Positions 19,602 to 28,478 are shown, numbered from the stretch's first letter. The stretch: DNA of 64,000 bases from Paenibacillus amylolyticus (GCF_001570725.1 NZ_BCNV01000003.1:1-64000), one strand, 5' to 3'. Made by a program: numbers and translations. Notes: generated by a model from the letters alone, not told the origin.

Positions 19602-19860
19602 GCCACGGGCGTAGCCCGAGCCCTCAGCCCCGCCTTGCGGAGCAACAGGGGCCAGGCAGCCAGGCAAAGCAGCTGCCCCCCGGGCATAGCCCGAGCTCTT
19701 AAGCCCCGCTTTGCGGAGCAACAGGGGCTAGGCAGCCGAGCGAAGCAGCTGCCACGGGCCTGGCCCGAGCCCTTAAGCCCCGCCTTGCGGAGCAACAGGG
19801 GCTAGGCAGCCAGGCGAAGCAGCTGCCCAGCGGGCTTGCCCGCAGCGTAGCTGAGCGGGG
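19602..19860 (+). repeat. GC-rich tandem repeat, three units of 73-76 bp plus a partial unit
   Basis: Units begin at 19602, 19675 and 19751, with a partial one at 19825. Each contains GGGC...GCCCGAGC, AGCCCC...GGAGCAACAGGGGC, and GGCAGC...GCAGCTGCC, so each can fold into two or three GC-rich hairpins. The GC content is far above the flanking genes. The array fills the purF-purM junction and is unrelated in sequence to the 150-bp repeat family. Confidence 0.9.
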
Positions 19861-19900
19861 TTCGCTGACCGATGGCTTGCAGCCAACGGAATCGGCGAAC
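19860..19900 (+). other. inverted repeat after the tandem array
   Basis: GTTCGC and CCGAT pair with ATCGG and GCGAAC across about 18 bases. No T-run follows, so it looks like an RNA hairpin rather than a terminator. The remaining spacer to purM (19901-20058) has only a short GC-rich CTCCCGGGCGGGAG palindrome. Confidence 0.55.
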
Positions 19901-20058
19901 AATCCCGCGAGATCACGCACGAATCAACCATAGCAAGATCACACCAGCCACCTCTGCACCGCTTTTTTGGCGGGTGTCCAGAGGGCCTGCCAAGGTCCTA
20001 TGGGGTCCTCCCGGGCGGGAGGATTTAGGTGGGGCGAAAAAAAAGGAGATGATTCCAC

Positions 20059-21099
20059 TTGTCTGAAGCATATAAAAAGGCCGGCGTCGATATCGCGGCA
20101 GGTAATGAAGCGGTTGAACGGATGAAAAAACACGTGAAGCGTACCTTCCGTCCGGAAGTGATGACAGATCTGGGTGGGTTCGGTGCCCTGTTCGGTTTGA
20201 ACAAAGATAAATACGATGAGCCGGTGCTTGTATCCGGTACGGATGGTGTAGGCACCAAGCTGAAAATTGCATTTGCCATGGACCGTCACGATACCATCGG
20301 AATCGACGCGGTAGCGATGTGTGTGAACGACATTGTGGTACAGGGTGCAGAACCACTCTTCTTCCTTGACTATCTGGCATGTGACAAAGTCATTCCGGAG
20401 AAGATCGAAGCTATTGTTGCGGGAATCGCTGAAGGCTGTCATCAATCTGGTTGTGCGCTGATCGGTGGCGAGACGGCTGAGATGCCGGGCATGTACAGTG
20501 AAGGCGAATACGATATTGCCGGATTCACGGTGGGCATCGTGGACAAAGCGAAGATTATCAACGGCACAACCATCGCCCCTGGCGACACAGTAATTGGATT
20601 GGCCTCTAGCGGTGTGCACAGTAATGGATTCTCGCTGGTACGCAGACTTTTGTTGGAAGATGCGGGACTTGATCTGCATGATGAAGTAGCGGAACTCGGT
20701 GGTAAGCTGGGTGATTCCCTGCTGGAACCTACGAAGATCTATGTTAAACCCCTGTTGTCCCTGCTGGAAAAGGTAAAAGTAAAAGGCATGGCACACATTA
20801 CAGGTGGCGGCTTCATCGAGAATATCCCACGTATGTTGCCAAACAACGTGAATGTGGATATTAACTACGGCTCTTGGCCGATCCTGCCGATCTTTAACCT
20901 GTTACAGGAAAAGGGAGCTGTCTCGAACCGTGACATGTTCACCACATTTAACATGGGTGTTGGGCTTGTACTGGTCGTTAATGAAGCAGATGCAACGGAA
21001 GCGCTACAACAACTGAAAACATCTGGTGAAGAAGCGTACATCATTGGCCGTGTTACTGAAGGAGATGCGCGAGTAACCTTCACGGGAGCGGATGTTTAA
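20059..21099 (+). CDS. purM: phosphoribosylformylglycinamidine cyclo-ligase (AIR synthetase)
   Basis: It closes the imidazole ring, FGAM plus ATP giving AIR. The protein is 346 aa. The start is TTG, with a strong AAGGAGATGAT ten bases upstream and the family N-terminus [11 protein letters not shown] following it. Signatures are [11 protein letters not shown], the phosphate-binding [10 protein letters not shown] near 58-67, and [11 protein letters not shown]. It shares one base with purN. Its strong ribosome site may matter because the GC-rich spacer separates it from purF. Confidence 0.95.
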   Translation: MSEAYKKAGVDIAAGNEAVERMKKHVKRTFRPEVMTDLGGFGALFGLNKDKYDEPVLVSGTDGVGTKLKIAFAMDRHDTIGIDAVAMCVNDIVVQGAEPLFFLDYLACDKVIPEKIEAIVAGIAEGCHQSGCALIGGETAEMPGMYSEGEYDIAGFTVGIVDKAKIINGTTIAPGDTVIGLASSGVHSNGFSLVRRLLLEDAGLDLHDEVAELGGKLGDSLLEPTKIYVKPLLSLLEKVKVKGMAHITGGGFIENIPRMLPNNVNVDINYGSWPILPIFNLLQEKGAVSNRDMFTTFNMGVGLVLVVNEADATEALQQLKTSGEEAYIIGRVTEGDARVTFTGADV

Positions 21100-21716
21100 T
21101 GGCGAACTACCGCATAGCTGTATTTGCCTCGGGTGAAGGGTCCAACTTTCAGTCATTGGTCGATGCAGTACGAAACGGTGGGCTGGATGCATCTGTAGAT
21201 CTGCTCGTATGTGATAAACCGTCTGCACGCGTTGTGCAGCGGGCACAGGACGCAGGCGTGGATTGTCATCTGTTTACTCCGAAAAATTATGCTTCCCGTG
21301 AAGCCTATGAGGCAGAGATCGTGGAAGTGCTTGAATCCAAAAAGATCGACTTGGTTGTTCTTGCGGGATACATGAGATTGCTGACTTCTGTTGTGGTGGA
21401 TCGTTACGCAGGGCGGTTGATTAATATTCATCCGTCCTTGCTACCGGCATTTGCAGGTAAGGACGCGATTGGACAGGCTCTCGAATACGGTGTGAAAGTT
21501 ACGGGTGTGACCGTGCATTTTGTGGACGGAGGCATGGATACCGGACCGATTATTGCCCAGCATCCCGTTCCTATTTTGCCAGGAGATACTTCTGATTCAA
21601 TCAGTCGTTCCATTCATGCTGCCGAGCAGCAGCTTTACCCTGAAGTGGTATCCTGGTTCGCCCAAGGTCTGGTTCAATTAGACGGACGTCACGTCACAGT
21701 ACAGAAAACGGTTTGA
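21099..21716 (+). CDS. purN: phosphoribosylglycinamide formyltransferase
   Basis: It transfers a formyl group from 10-formyl-tetrahydrofolate to GAR. The protein is 205 aa. Catalytic residues are Asn109 and His111 in INIHPSLLPAF and Asp147 in VDGGMDTGPI, matching the Asn-His-Asp set of the family. FASGEGSNFQ at the N-terminus is the phosphate-binding turn. The ATG overlaps the purM stop by one base. Repeat copy E follows directly. Confidence 0.95.
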   Translation: MANYRIAVFASGEGSNFQSLVDAVRNGGLDASVDLLVCDKPSARVVQRAQDAGVDCHLFTPKNYASREAYEAEIVEVLESKKIDLVVLAGYMRLLTSVVVDRYAGRLINIHPSLLPAFAGKDAIGQALEYGVKVTGVTVHFVDGGMDTGPIIAQHPVPILPGDTSDSISRSIHAAEQQLYPEVVSWFAQGLVQLDGRHVTVQKTV

Positions 21717-21732
21717 TATAAGTTGAAATTTT

Positions 21733-21882
21733 TTTACACATTAACGGAGAGGACAGAAAAAACCTGAAAAAGCAACGCGTTCGCCTTTATCACCGGATTT
21801 TCCCTTTAAGAAAAGGGAATCAAAAAATCTGGGGATAACAGCGATTAGAAGGTTGTTCTGTCATCGGAGTGTCCCGTGTAAA
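21733..21882 (+). repeat. structured palindromic repeat (copy E)
   Basis: This is the cleanest member: TTTACAC at 21733-21739 pairs with GTGTAAA at 21876-21882. GGACAGAA pairs with TTCTGTC, and the inner CCGGATTTT with AAAATCTGG. The tip is CCCTTT/AAAGGG. Blocks CGCCTTT and AACAGCG are conserved. It ends 128 bases before the purH GTG. Confidence 0.9.
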
Positions 21883-22010
21883 CATCTTGGTTCCACTTAT
21901 ATAACAGAAGTCGAATATTGGTACGCATTTTGTGATATTTCTCGGGAAATAAATCGGCTGTGTTTCGTCAGGAAACGCGAAGCCATGGGACATTAAAGGA
22001 GGAGCATATT

Positions 22011-23558
22011 GTGAGTATCAAAAGAGCGCTGGTCAGCGTATGGGATAAAACAGGCATCGTGGACTTTTGCCGCGAGCTGTCGCAAATGGGTGTGGAGATT
22101 ATTTCGACAGGAGGTACAAGCAGCCTGTTGTCGAAGGAAGGCGTACCTGTCATCGGAATTTCGGATGTGACCGGATTTCCGGAAATCATGGACGGACGTG
22201 TCAAAACTTTGCATCCTGCAGTTCATGGTGGGTTGCTGGCTGTTCGTGACAGCGAAGAGCATAAGCGCCAGATGGAAGAGAACGGACTGGATTATATCGA
22301 CCTCGTTGTCGTAAACCTGTATCCCTTCCAAGATACCATCGCCAAACCGGATGTGACGTACGAAGATGCGATCGAGAACATCGATATCGGTGGTCCAACG
22401 ATGCTTCGCTCGGCTGCCAAAAACCATGCTTTTGTTAGTGTCGTTGTTGACACAGCAGATTACGGCAAGGTGCTTGAAGAAGTTCGCAGCAATGGCGACA
22501 CCACTCTCGAAACACGCAAACGGCTTGCGGCAAAAGTGTTCCGCCATACAGCGGCTTACGATGCAGTTATTTCTGACTATCTCTCCAACCTGAACGGTGA
22601 TCCGTTGCCAGAGCGTCTGACGGTTACTTACGAAAAACTCCAGGATTTGCGCTACGGCGAAAATCCACACCAGCAAGCGGCATTCTACCGCAAACCGCTG
22701 GCTGCTCAAGATACGTTGACAACAGCCGAGCAATTGCATGGCAAAGAGTTGTCTTACAATAACATCAACGATGCGAACGCAGCATTGCAGATTGTGAAAG
22801 AGTTTGAAGAACCGGCCGTTGTCGCGGTTAAACATATGAACCCATGCGGCGTGGGCATTGGCGTAAGTATCTATGAAGCTTACAGCAAAGCATATGCTGC
22901 AGATCCAACGTCTATCTTTGGTGGCATTGTGGCAGCAAACCGCATTATCGACAGCGATACAGCAGGCAAATTGAGCGAGATTTTCCTGGAAATCGTACTT
23001 GCTCCTGATTTTACGCAAGAGGCTCTCGATATTCTGACGAAGAAGAAAAACATTCGTTTGCTCAAAACGGGTGAGTTGAATGCTGCTCGTAAACGGGAAA
23101 GCCAATTCGTGGTAACGTCCATCGACGGTGGTATGATCGTGCAACAGTCGGATGTGCATTCCATTGAAACAAGCGAGCTGAACGTGGTAACGGATCGTGC
23201 ACCATCGGAAGAAGAATTGAAACAGCTGTTGTTTGGCTGGAAAGTAGTTAAACACGTGAAATCCAACGCAATTGTACTTGCTGCGAATGACATGACAGTA
23301 GGTGTGGGCGCTGGACAAATGAATCGTGTGGGTGCAGCCAAAATTGCGATTGAGCAAGCTGGCGAGCAAGCAAAAGGTGCTATTCTGGCATCCGATGCAT
23401 TCTTCCCAATGGGTGATACGCTGGAACTGGCAGCAAAAGCCGGAATTACAGCAGTGATTCAACCGGGTGGTTCGATCAAAGACGAAGAATCCATCAAAGT
23501 AGCAAATGAATACGGAATTGCCATGGTCTTCACAGGCGTTCGTCACTTCAAACACTAG
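22011..23558 (+). CDS. purH: AICAR formyltransferase / IMP cyclohydrolase
   Basis: This bifunctional enzyme carries out the last two steps to IMP. The protein is 515 aa. The N-terminal cyclohydrolase part (about 1-195) shows SVWDKTGIVDF, STGGTSS and DGRVKTLHPAVHGG. The C-terminal transformylase contains KHMNPCGVGIG. The GTG at 22011 is chosen because AAAGGAGGAG lies just upstream and the family starts with SIKRALVSV; another in-frame GTG at 21960 has no such site. A terminator-like hairpin separates it from purD. Confidence 0.95.
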   Translation: MSIKRALVSVWDKTGIVDFCRELSQMGVEIISTGGTSSLLSKEGVPVIGISDVTGFPEIMDGRVKTLHPAVHGGLLAVRDSEEHKRQMEENGLDYIDLVVVNLYPFQDTIAKPDVTYEDAIENIDIGGPTMLRSAAKNHAFVSVVVDTADYGKVLEEVRSNGDTTLETRKRLAAKVFRHTAAYDAVISDYLSNLNGDPLPERLTVTYEKLQDLRYGENPHQQAAFYRKPLAAQDTLTTAEQLHGKELSYNNINDANAALQIVKEFEEPAVVAVKHMNPCGVGIGVSIYEAYSKAYAADPTSIFGGIVAANRIIDSDTAGKLSEIFLEIVLAPDFTQEALDILTKKKNIRLLKTGELNAARKRESQFVVTSIDGGMIVQQSDVHSIETSELNVVTDRAPSEEELKQLLFGWKVVKHVKSNAIVLAANDMTVGVGAGQMNRVGAAKIAIEQAGEQAKGAILASDAFFPMGDTLELAAKAGITAVIQPGGSIKDEESIKVANEYGIAMVFTGVRHFKH

Positions 23559-23575
23559 AACGAAAAAGGTTTAAT

Positions 23576-23626
23576 AAGGGGTGTCGCCTGTCATGTTAAT
23601 GACTTATGGTACACCCCCCCTTTTTT
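23576..23626 (+). terminator. terminator-like hairpin between purH and purD
   Basis: AAGGGGTGT pairs with ACACCCCCCC across about 26 bases and is followed by TTTTTT. It lies inside the operon, so it would reduce read-through into purD unless purD has its own promoter. I did not see a clear promoter between it and purD. Confidence 0.65.
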
Positions 23627-23685
23627 AGGTTTTTGACACGCAGTAGCGTAACAAATTCAGTTATGTACGGAGGGGAACAGAACGA

Positions 23686-24951
23686 ATGGATATTCTGGTA
23701 GTAGGCGGCGGTGGCCGGGAACATGCAATCATCTGGGCGCTGGCAAAGAGTCCAAAGGTAGACAAGATTCACTGTGCACCGGGAAATGCAGGTATTGCTC
23801 AGCTGGCTGAGTGTCATGCCATTGCGGTAAATGAATTCGATAAACTAACAGCTCTTGCTGTAGAGCTTAAAGTGGGTTTAGTGGTTATTGGTCCGGATGA
23901 TCCGCTCGCGGATGGGATCGTGGATGCATTTGATTCGACAGGTATTCCGGTATTCGGACCTCGTCGCAATGCAGCAGAGATCGAAGGAAGTAAAACGTTC
24001 ATGAAGGATCTGCTGCACAAATACAATATTCCAACCGCAGCCTATGAGAAATTCAATAGTTACGAACAGGCTCAAGCATACCTGAATGAACAAGCAATTC
24101 CGGTTGTTATCAAGGCAGATGGACTGGCAGCGGGCAAAGGTGTGACGGTAGCTTATTCGCGTGAAGAGGCTGATCAGGCACTTCGCAGTATCATGGTGGA
24201 GAAGGTATTTGGTGAAGCGGGAGCCAAAGTCATCATCGAGGAATTCCTCGCAGGGCAGGAAATGTCCATTCTGGCCTTTGTCGATGGAGAGACGGTTCGT
24301 CCGATGGCCGCAGCACAGGATCACAAACCTGTATTCGACAATGATCAGGGGCCAAACACAGGCGGTATGGGTACATACTCACCATTGCCACATATCCCTG
24401 CATCCATTATTGAAGAAGCCGTGGAGACGATCATCAAACCAACGGCCAAAGCAATGGTGTCCGAGGGACGTCCGTTCCAGGGAGTATTGTTTGCCGGGCT
24501 GATGATCTCGCCGGATGGCAAACCCAAAACCATTGAGTTCAATGCACGTTTTGGTGATCCGGAAACACAGGTTGTACTGCCACGTCTGAAGAGTGACTTG
24601 TTCGATATCTTCTGGGCAACTGTTCATGGCAAACTGGCTGACATTGAGATTGAATGGAGCGATGAAGCCGCAGTATGTGTAGTGCTCGCTTCAGGAGGTT
24701 ATCCGGGTCCTTATGCCAAGGGTGTAGTCATTGAAGGATTGGACCAAGTAGATGGTGCCGTAGTATTCCACGCAGGTACAGCACGCAGTGAAGCAGGAGA
24801 CTGGGTTACGAATGGTGGACGAATCCTGGGCGTAGTTGGCCTTGGTGTAGATATTGCCGAAGCCAGAAACAAAGCCTATGCACAGGCGGAGCGTATCCGA
24901 TTTGATGGTAAACATCAGCGGACAGACATTGCTGCCAAAGCACTCGTATAG
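23686..24951 (+). CDS. purD: phosphoribosylamine-glycine ligase (GAR synthetase)
   Basis: This ATP-grasp ligase joins phosphoribosylamine and glycine. The protein is 421 aa. Signatures are VVGGGGREHAI at the N-terminus, KADGLAAGKGV near 144-154, EEFLAGQEMS, and FNARFGDPETQ near 285-295. A GGAGGGGA ribosome site precedes the ATG by about 11 bases. It is the last gene of the purine cluster and is followed by a good terminator. Confidence 0.96.
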   Translation: MDILVVGGGGREHAIIWALAKSPKVDKIHCAPGNAGIAQLAECHAIAVNEFDKLTALAVELKVGLVVIGPDDPLADGIVDAFDSTGIPVFGPRRNAAEIEGSKTFMKDLLHKYNIPTAAYEKFNSYEQAQAYLNEQAIPVVIKADGLAAGKGVTVAYSREEADQALRSIMVEKVFGEAGAKVIIEEFLAGQEMSILAFVDGETVRPMAAAQDHKPVFDNDQGPNTGGMGTYSPLPHIPASIIEEAVETIIKPTAKAMVSEGRPFQGVLFAGLMISPDGKPKTIEFNARFGDPETQVVLPRLKSDLFDIFWATVHGKLADIEIEWSDEAAVCVVLASGGYPGPYAKGVVIEGLDQVDGAVVFHAGTARSEAGDWVTNGGRILGVVGLGVDIAEARNKAYAQAERIRFDGKHQRTDIAAKALV

Positions 24952-24960
24952 AATGAATAC

Positions 24961-25013
24961 AAGAGCCCGTAATGATGTATACCGGAAAGGTATTTGCATC
25001 CTGCGGGCTCTTT
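24961..25013 (+). terminator. purine operon terminator
   Basis: AAGAGCCCG pairs with GCGGGCTCTT, with an inner TATACC/GGTAT stem, and is followed by T residues. It ends the pur transcript. Confidence 0.85.
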
Positions 25014-25637
25014 ACTGCGTATATAGATGTATCTTGTGTAAACGGCCGAACTTGTCCATACGAGAAAGCCATGGGAAAGACGCAAACTAGGAGTAGATCA
25101 GGATGATCACGCATGTTTAACGCCCTAAACTAAAGGGTAGTATTTTTATAAATTGGACTATACTAAACATGTGAAGATTATCACATTATGAGGTAATAAC
25201 CATCATATTATAGAAAGTACGTAACATACATAAAGACTAATTTGTGAACATTATACTGTAACCTTGTTCCAAACCATAACGTGCAACTGGATGGTTGAGC
25301 GGGAAACATGGTATACTTTTCGGAAACAGGAATGAGTATGAGGGGAGGTGGATATCTATTGGGTAGGCGATATTGTAAATTGTCCAAATGGCGAATCTAG
25401 GTGGAGTTGAGCGAGGAACAATTGACAGCATGAGGGGTAACCCGATTTGAATGAAGAAGTTTCTGCAAGTCATTGACTTCATCTTGAATTCCTGTTTTGT
25501 AATTTTACAAGGTCAAACGTAAGACTTATACAAAAGATATCATTGAAATCGATTTTATATAAGGCAGACGTCGTGTTGAAAGAATAACAGTTGATGAATG
25601 GTTAACCTAGTTAACGGATCACACTGTAACTATCTCT
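25014..25637 (+). other. long leader region before the CNNM genes
   Basis: No long gene is seen. An extended -10, TGGTATACT at 25309-25317, is a promoter candidate. It is followed by a possible leader reading frame (see separate entry) and by GTTAACCTAGTTAAC at 25601-25615, a perfect palindrome that could be an operator. I found no known magnesium riboswitch. Confidence 0.4.
25332..25400 (+). CDS. possible 22-codon leader peptide (or 13-codon internal form)
   Basis: ATG at 25332 opens a 22-codon frame ending TAG at 25398. Inside it, TTG at 25359 follows a very strong GGGGAGGTG with eight-base spacing and would give a 13-aa basic peptide containing Arg-Arg-Tyr-Cys-Lys. It lies just downstream of the 25309 promoter candidate. 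The strong ribosome site is the only support; it may instead be chance. Confidence 0.25.
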   Translation: MSMRGGGYLLGRRYCKLSKWRI

Positions 25638-25671
25638 GGAGGTGAATCCCTGAGAACCGGGGAAATCATTG
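25638..25671 (+). promoter_or_regulatory. ribosome site, hairpin and TTG start of the first CNNM gene
   Basis: GGAGGTGA (25638-25645) is 23 bases from the TTG start, too far for normal initiation. The gap holds a six-pair stem, TCCCTG with CGGGGA, around a five-base loop, which would bring the ribosome site to a normal distance. The second CNNM gene has the same arrangement with compensating base changes. Confidence 0.7.
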
Positions 25672-27006
25672 GACATAATTACCATATTGAATATCGCTTT
25701 ACTTATTATCTTGATTGCATTGACTGCATTTTTCGTAGCATCGGAGTTTGCTGTAGTCAAAATTCGTACATCAAGAGTGGATCAACTGGTCGCTGAAGGC
25801 AATAAAAAGGCTGTACTCGCCAAAAAAGTTGTCTCAGACCTGGATTATTATCTGTCAGCCTGTCAGCTCGGTATTACGGTCACTGCACTAGGACTGGGAG
25901 CGCTCGGAAAACCGACGGTTGAGAGATTGTTATACCCGGTATTCGATTACCTGAACGTATCACCTTCAATCTCGTCGATTGCTTCCTATGCAATCGCCTT
26001 TATCCTCGTTACGTTCTTGCACGTGGTTATTGGTGAGATGGCACCCAAAACGCTGGCGATTCAGTTTTCAGAAAAACTGACGTTGATGCTCTCCCCATCC
26101 CTGTATTGGTTTGGTAAAATCATGTATCCTTTCATCTGGGCGCTTAATGGAACCTCACGTGTTCTTCTGCGAGGATTCGGTGTAAAGCCTGCCAAACATG
26201 ATCAAGCCTACTCGGAGGACGAGATTAAAATCATCATGAACCAGAGTTATGAAGGTGACGAGAATAACAAGACCAAGCTTTCATATCTGGAAAATGTATT
26301 TGTGTTCGACGAACGTGATGCCAAAGACATTATGGTACCACGTACAGAACTGGTGACATTAAATCAGGATATGACCTATGACGATATTATTCCTATATTG
26401 GATGAACATAATTATTCACGTTACCCTGTCATTGAGGATGGGGACAAGGACCGCATTATTGGCGTTGTGAATGTGAAAAAGATTTTGCCTGACATGGTAG
26501 CCGCAAGATCGTATCAACTAAGCGAGTTCGTTCGTGAGATCCCATTCGTGTCCGAAGTTACATCTATCCAGGATGCGATGATTAAAATGCAGCAGGAACG
26601 TGTACACATGGCCGTGGTCGTGGATGAATACGGCGGTACCTCGGGAATCATTACGATGGAGGATATCCTGGAGGAGCTGGTCGGTGAGATTCGCGATGAA
26701 TTCGATGCCGATGAGGTGGCCGATATCCAGGAGACGGGAGAGAATCAATATCTCATTAATGGCCGGGTACTTTTGGATGAAGTGGAGCGGCAGTTCGGAC
26801 TTATCTTTGAAGGTAATGAAGAGATGGATACCGTGGCCGGATGGATTCAGTACCAGAAGGGTGTAGGTGTGGAAAAAGGCGATACGGTAGAACACGGCGA
26901 TTATGTCTGGACCGTTGTGGATACCGAGAACTATCACATCAAACAAGTTCTTCTGGAGCGGGTAAACGGCGCGCAGGTTGAGGAAGCGACTAGCGATCTG
27001 GCGTGA
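25669..27006 (+). CDS. CNNM/CorC-type transporter (DUF21, CBS pair, CorC domain)
   Basis: The protein is 445 aa. The N-terminal DUF21/CNNM membrane domain (about 1-190) has TM helices at 4-24, roughly 60-80, 95-125 and 135-160 and the motif [18 protein letters not shown]. Two CBS domains follow (about 205-330), with [15 protein letters not shown] and [22 protein letters not shown]-terminal CorC/HlyC transporter-associated domain (about 345-430) completes it. Proteins of this type are linked to magnesium export or cobalt resistance and are often misnamed hemolysins. The start is TTG behind a hairpin-bridged ribosome site. A paralogue follows in the same direction. Confidence 0.9.
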   Translation: MDIITILNIALLIILIALTAFFVASEFAVVKIRTSRVDQLVAEGNKKAVLAKKVVSDLDYYLSACQLGITVTALGLGALGKPTVERLLYPVFDYLNVSPSISSIASYAIAFILVTFLHVVIGEMAPKTLAIQFSEKLTLMLSPSLYWFGKIMYPFIWALNGTSRVLLRGFGVKPAKHDQAYSEDEIKIIMNQSYEGDENNKTKLSYLENVFVFDERDAKDIMVPRTELVTLNQDMTYDDIIPILDEHNYSRYPVIEDGDKDRIIGVVNVKKILPDMVAARSYQLSEFVREIPFVSEVTSIQDAMIKMQQERVHMAVVVDEYGGTSGIITMEDILEELVGEIRDEFDADEVADIQETGENQYLINGRVLLDEVERQFGLIFEGNEEMDTVAGWIQYQKGVGVEKGDTVEHGDYVWTVVDTENYHIKQVLLERVNGAQVEEATSDLA

Positions 27007-27039
27007 TGTTGCGGAAATTTTTTTAAAATTTAAATGTTT

Positions 27040-27183
27040 TTGCGATAACGGAGAGGACAGAATAGACTGAAGAAGCGAAGCGTCCGCCTTTATCCCCGGA
27101 TTTCCCCTTTTATATAAGGAATTAAAAAATCTGGGGATAACAGCGGTCGGAAGGTTATTCTGTCATCGGAGTGGTCTGTGCAA
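27040..27183 (+). repeat. structured palindromic repeat (copy F)
   Basis: TTGC...GCAA replaces the usual TTTACAC...GTGTAAA end stem, another paired change. GGACAGAA/TTCTGTC and CCCCGGATTT/AAATCTGGGG are kept. The tip is CCTTTT/TAAGG. CGCCTTT and AACAGCG are present. It ends 51 bases before the second CNNM start. Confidence 0.85.
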
Positions 27184-27203
27184 CCTTAATATAAATTTTA
27201 CTT

Positions 27204-27237
27204 GGAGGTGAATCCCTCAACCTGAGGGAAATCATTG
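27204..27237 (+). promoter_or_regulatory. ribosome site, hairpin and TTG start of the second CNNM gene
   Basis: GGAGGTG is followed by TCCCTC-AACCT-GAGGGA and then AAATCATTG. The stem has six pairs and a five-base loop, the same geometry as at 25638. The loop-closing pair is C-G here and G-C in the first copy, and the next pair is T-A here and T-G there. Confidence 0.7.
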
Positions 27238-28317
27238 GACGGAATAATAGCCTTGAATTTATTTTTAGTAGCCGTATTTATCGGCCTGACAGCCTTTTTC
27301 GTTGGAGCTGAATTTGCAATTCTTAAAGTACGGATGTCCCGAATCGATCAATTGATCTCGGAAGGCAACAAAAAGGCAGTACTCGCCAAAAAAGTGGCGC
27401 ACAACTTGGATTATTATCTGTCTGCATGTCAATTGGGTATTACCATCACGGCGCTGGTATTGGGAGCCTTGGGTGAACCTACCGTTGAGAAAATGTTACA
27501 CCCGTTGTTTGAGCGCATGGAAGTGCCGGCGGCGTTGTCTACTGTGCTTTCCTACGGTATTGCTCTGGCGATCATTACGTTCCTGCACGTGGTTATCGGT
27601 GAATTGGCACCGAAAACACTGGCGATTCAGTTTGCAGAGAGAATGACGCTGTTGCTGGCACCACCACTGTACTGGTTCGGTAAAATCATGAATCCGTTCA
27701 TCTATGCATTGAATGGAGCTGCGCGTCTGTTGCTTGGCATATTTGGTGTAAAACCTGCCGGGCATGATACCGTTCACTCGGAAGAAGAGCTGAAGCTGAT
27801 TATGGCACAGAGCTATGAGAGTGGTGAGATCAACCAGACGGAACTGGACTATCTCAAAAATATTTTTGCTTTTGATGAGCGTCTGCTTCAGGAGATTATG
27901 ATTCCACGAGATAAAATTGTTACGCTGAATAAAGAAATGCCGCTTGATCAGATCATTGAGATGCTGAATCGACACGAATACACGAGATACCCTGTTATTG
28001 CAAATGGGGATCAGGATCATTTTGTTGGTTTCATCAACACGAAAGAAATGCTGACAAGTGTGGCTGCGGGCCGCGCCTTCAATATGGAGACATTTGTTCA
28101 TAATACGCCGAGTTTCTCCGAGCGTTCTCCAATCAAAGACGTGTTGATTCAGATGCAGCAAAGCCGTGTACACATTGCAACCGTGAAAAACGAAGCAGGT
28201 GCTACGGTAGGTATGGTTACAATGGAGGATATCCTTGAAGAGATTGTGGGCGATATCAAGGATGAATACGAGCACAAAGATTTGGTGAATCCGCCAAAAA
28301 GAATGAAATTGGTTTAA
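27235..28317 (+). CDS. CNNM-type transporter paralogue lacking the CorC domain
   Basis: At 360 aa this is a close paralogue of the preceding protein. The N-terminal DUF21 membrane domain ([20 protein letters not shown]) and the CBS pair ([34 protein letters not shown]) are present. The protein stops right after the second CBS domain with a basic tail (NPPKRMKLV), so the C-terminal CorC/HlyC domain of its neighbour is missing. The stop is clean and followed by a terminator, so this is a shorter architecture and not an obvious frameshift. The start is TTG with the hairpin-bridged ribosome site. Confidence 0.88.
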   Translation: MDGIIALNLFLVAVFIGLTAFFVGAEFAILKVRMSRIDQLISEGNKKAVLAKKVAHNLDYYLSACQLGITITALVLGALGEPTVEKMLHPLFERMEVPAALSTVLSYGIALAIITFLHVVIGELAPKTLAIQFAERMTLLLAPPLYWFGKIMNPFIYALNGAARLLLGIFGVKPAGHDTVHSEEELKLIMAQSYESGEINQTELDYLKNIFAFDERLLQEIMIPRDKIVTLNKEMPLDQIIEMLNRHEYTRYPVIANGDQDHFVGFINTKEMLTSVAAGRAFNMETFVHNTPSFSERSPIKDVLIQMQQSRVHIATVKNEAGATVGMVTMEDILEEIVGDIKDEYEHKDLVNPPKRMKLV

Positions 28318-28375
28318 AGAAGCATTGGTACAAAGGTAAGACAGGATTAGCGAAGCGACGTAATCGTTTTAACGA

Positions 28376-28408
28376 GCAGGCTCCCGATGTGATCGGGGCC
28401 TGTTTTTT
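28376..28408 (+). terminator. terminator after the CNNM pair
   Basis: CAGG(C)TCCCGAT pairs with ATCGGG(G)CCTG and is followed by TTTTTTGTT. Confidence 0.85.
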
Positions 28409-28438
28409 GTTGTGAAATCTTAATTTTGAAATAAATGC

Positions 28439-28467
28439 TTGCATATTGCTTTGCAATGGATTAATAT
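28439..28467 (+). promoter_or_regulatory. promoter of the mhqO-mhqD pair
   Basis: TTGCAT, a 17-bp spacer and TAATAT give a SigA-type promoter. Transcription would begin near 28474, just before a dyad and the repeat copy G. Confidence 0.55.
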
Positions 28468-28478
28468 AAATTTAAAGA

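Noticed and set aside
19602..19860. CRISPR array
   Set aside because: The repeat units are contiguous, 73-76 bp and GC-rich, without unique spacers, and no cas genes are near.
21993..23555. 520-codon open frame antisense to purH
   Set aside because: It mirrors purH almost end to end, has no ribosome site, its product is rich in Cys, His and Phe with no domain, and purH is certain. It is an artefact of codon bias.
25014..25668. M-box (Mg2+) riboswitch before the CNNM genes
   Set aside because: The conserved M-box core bases are not present and no typical terminator pair is seen; only a possible leader frame and a palindrome were found.
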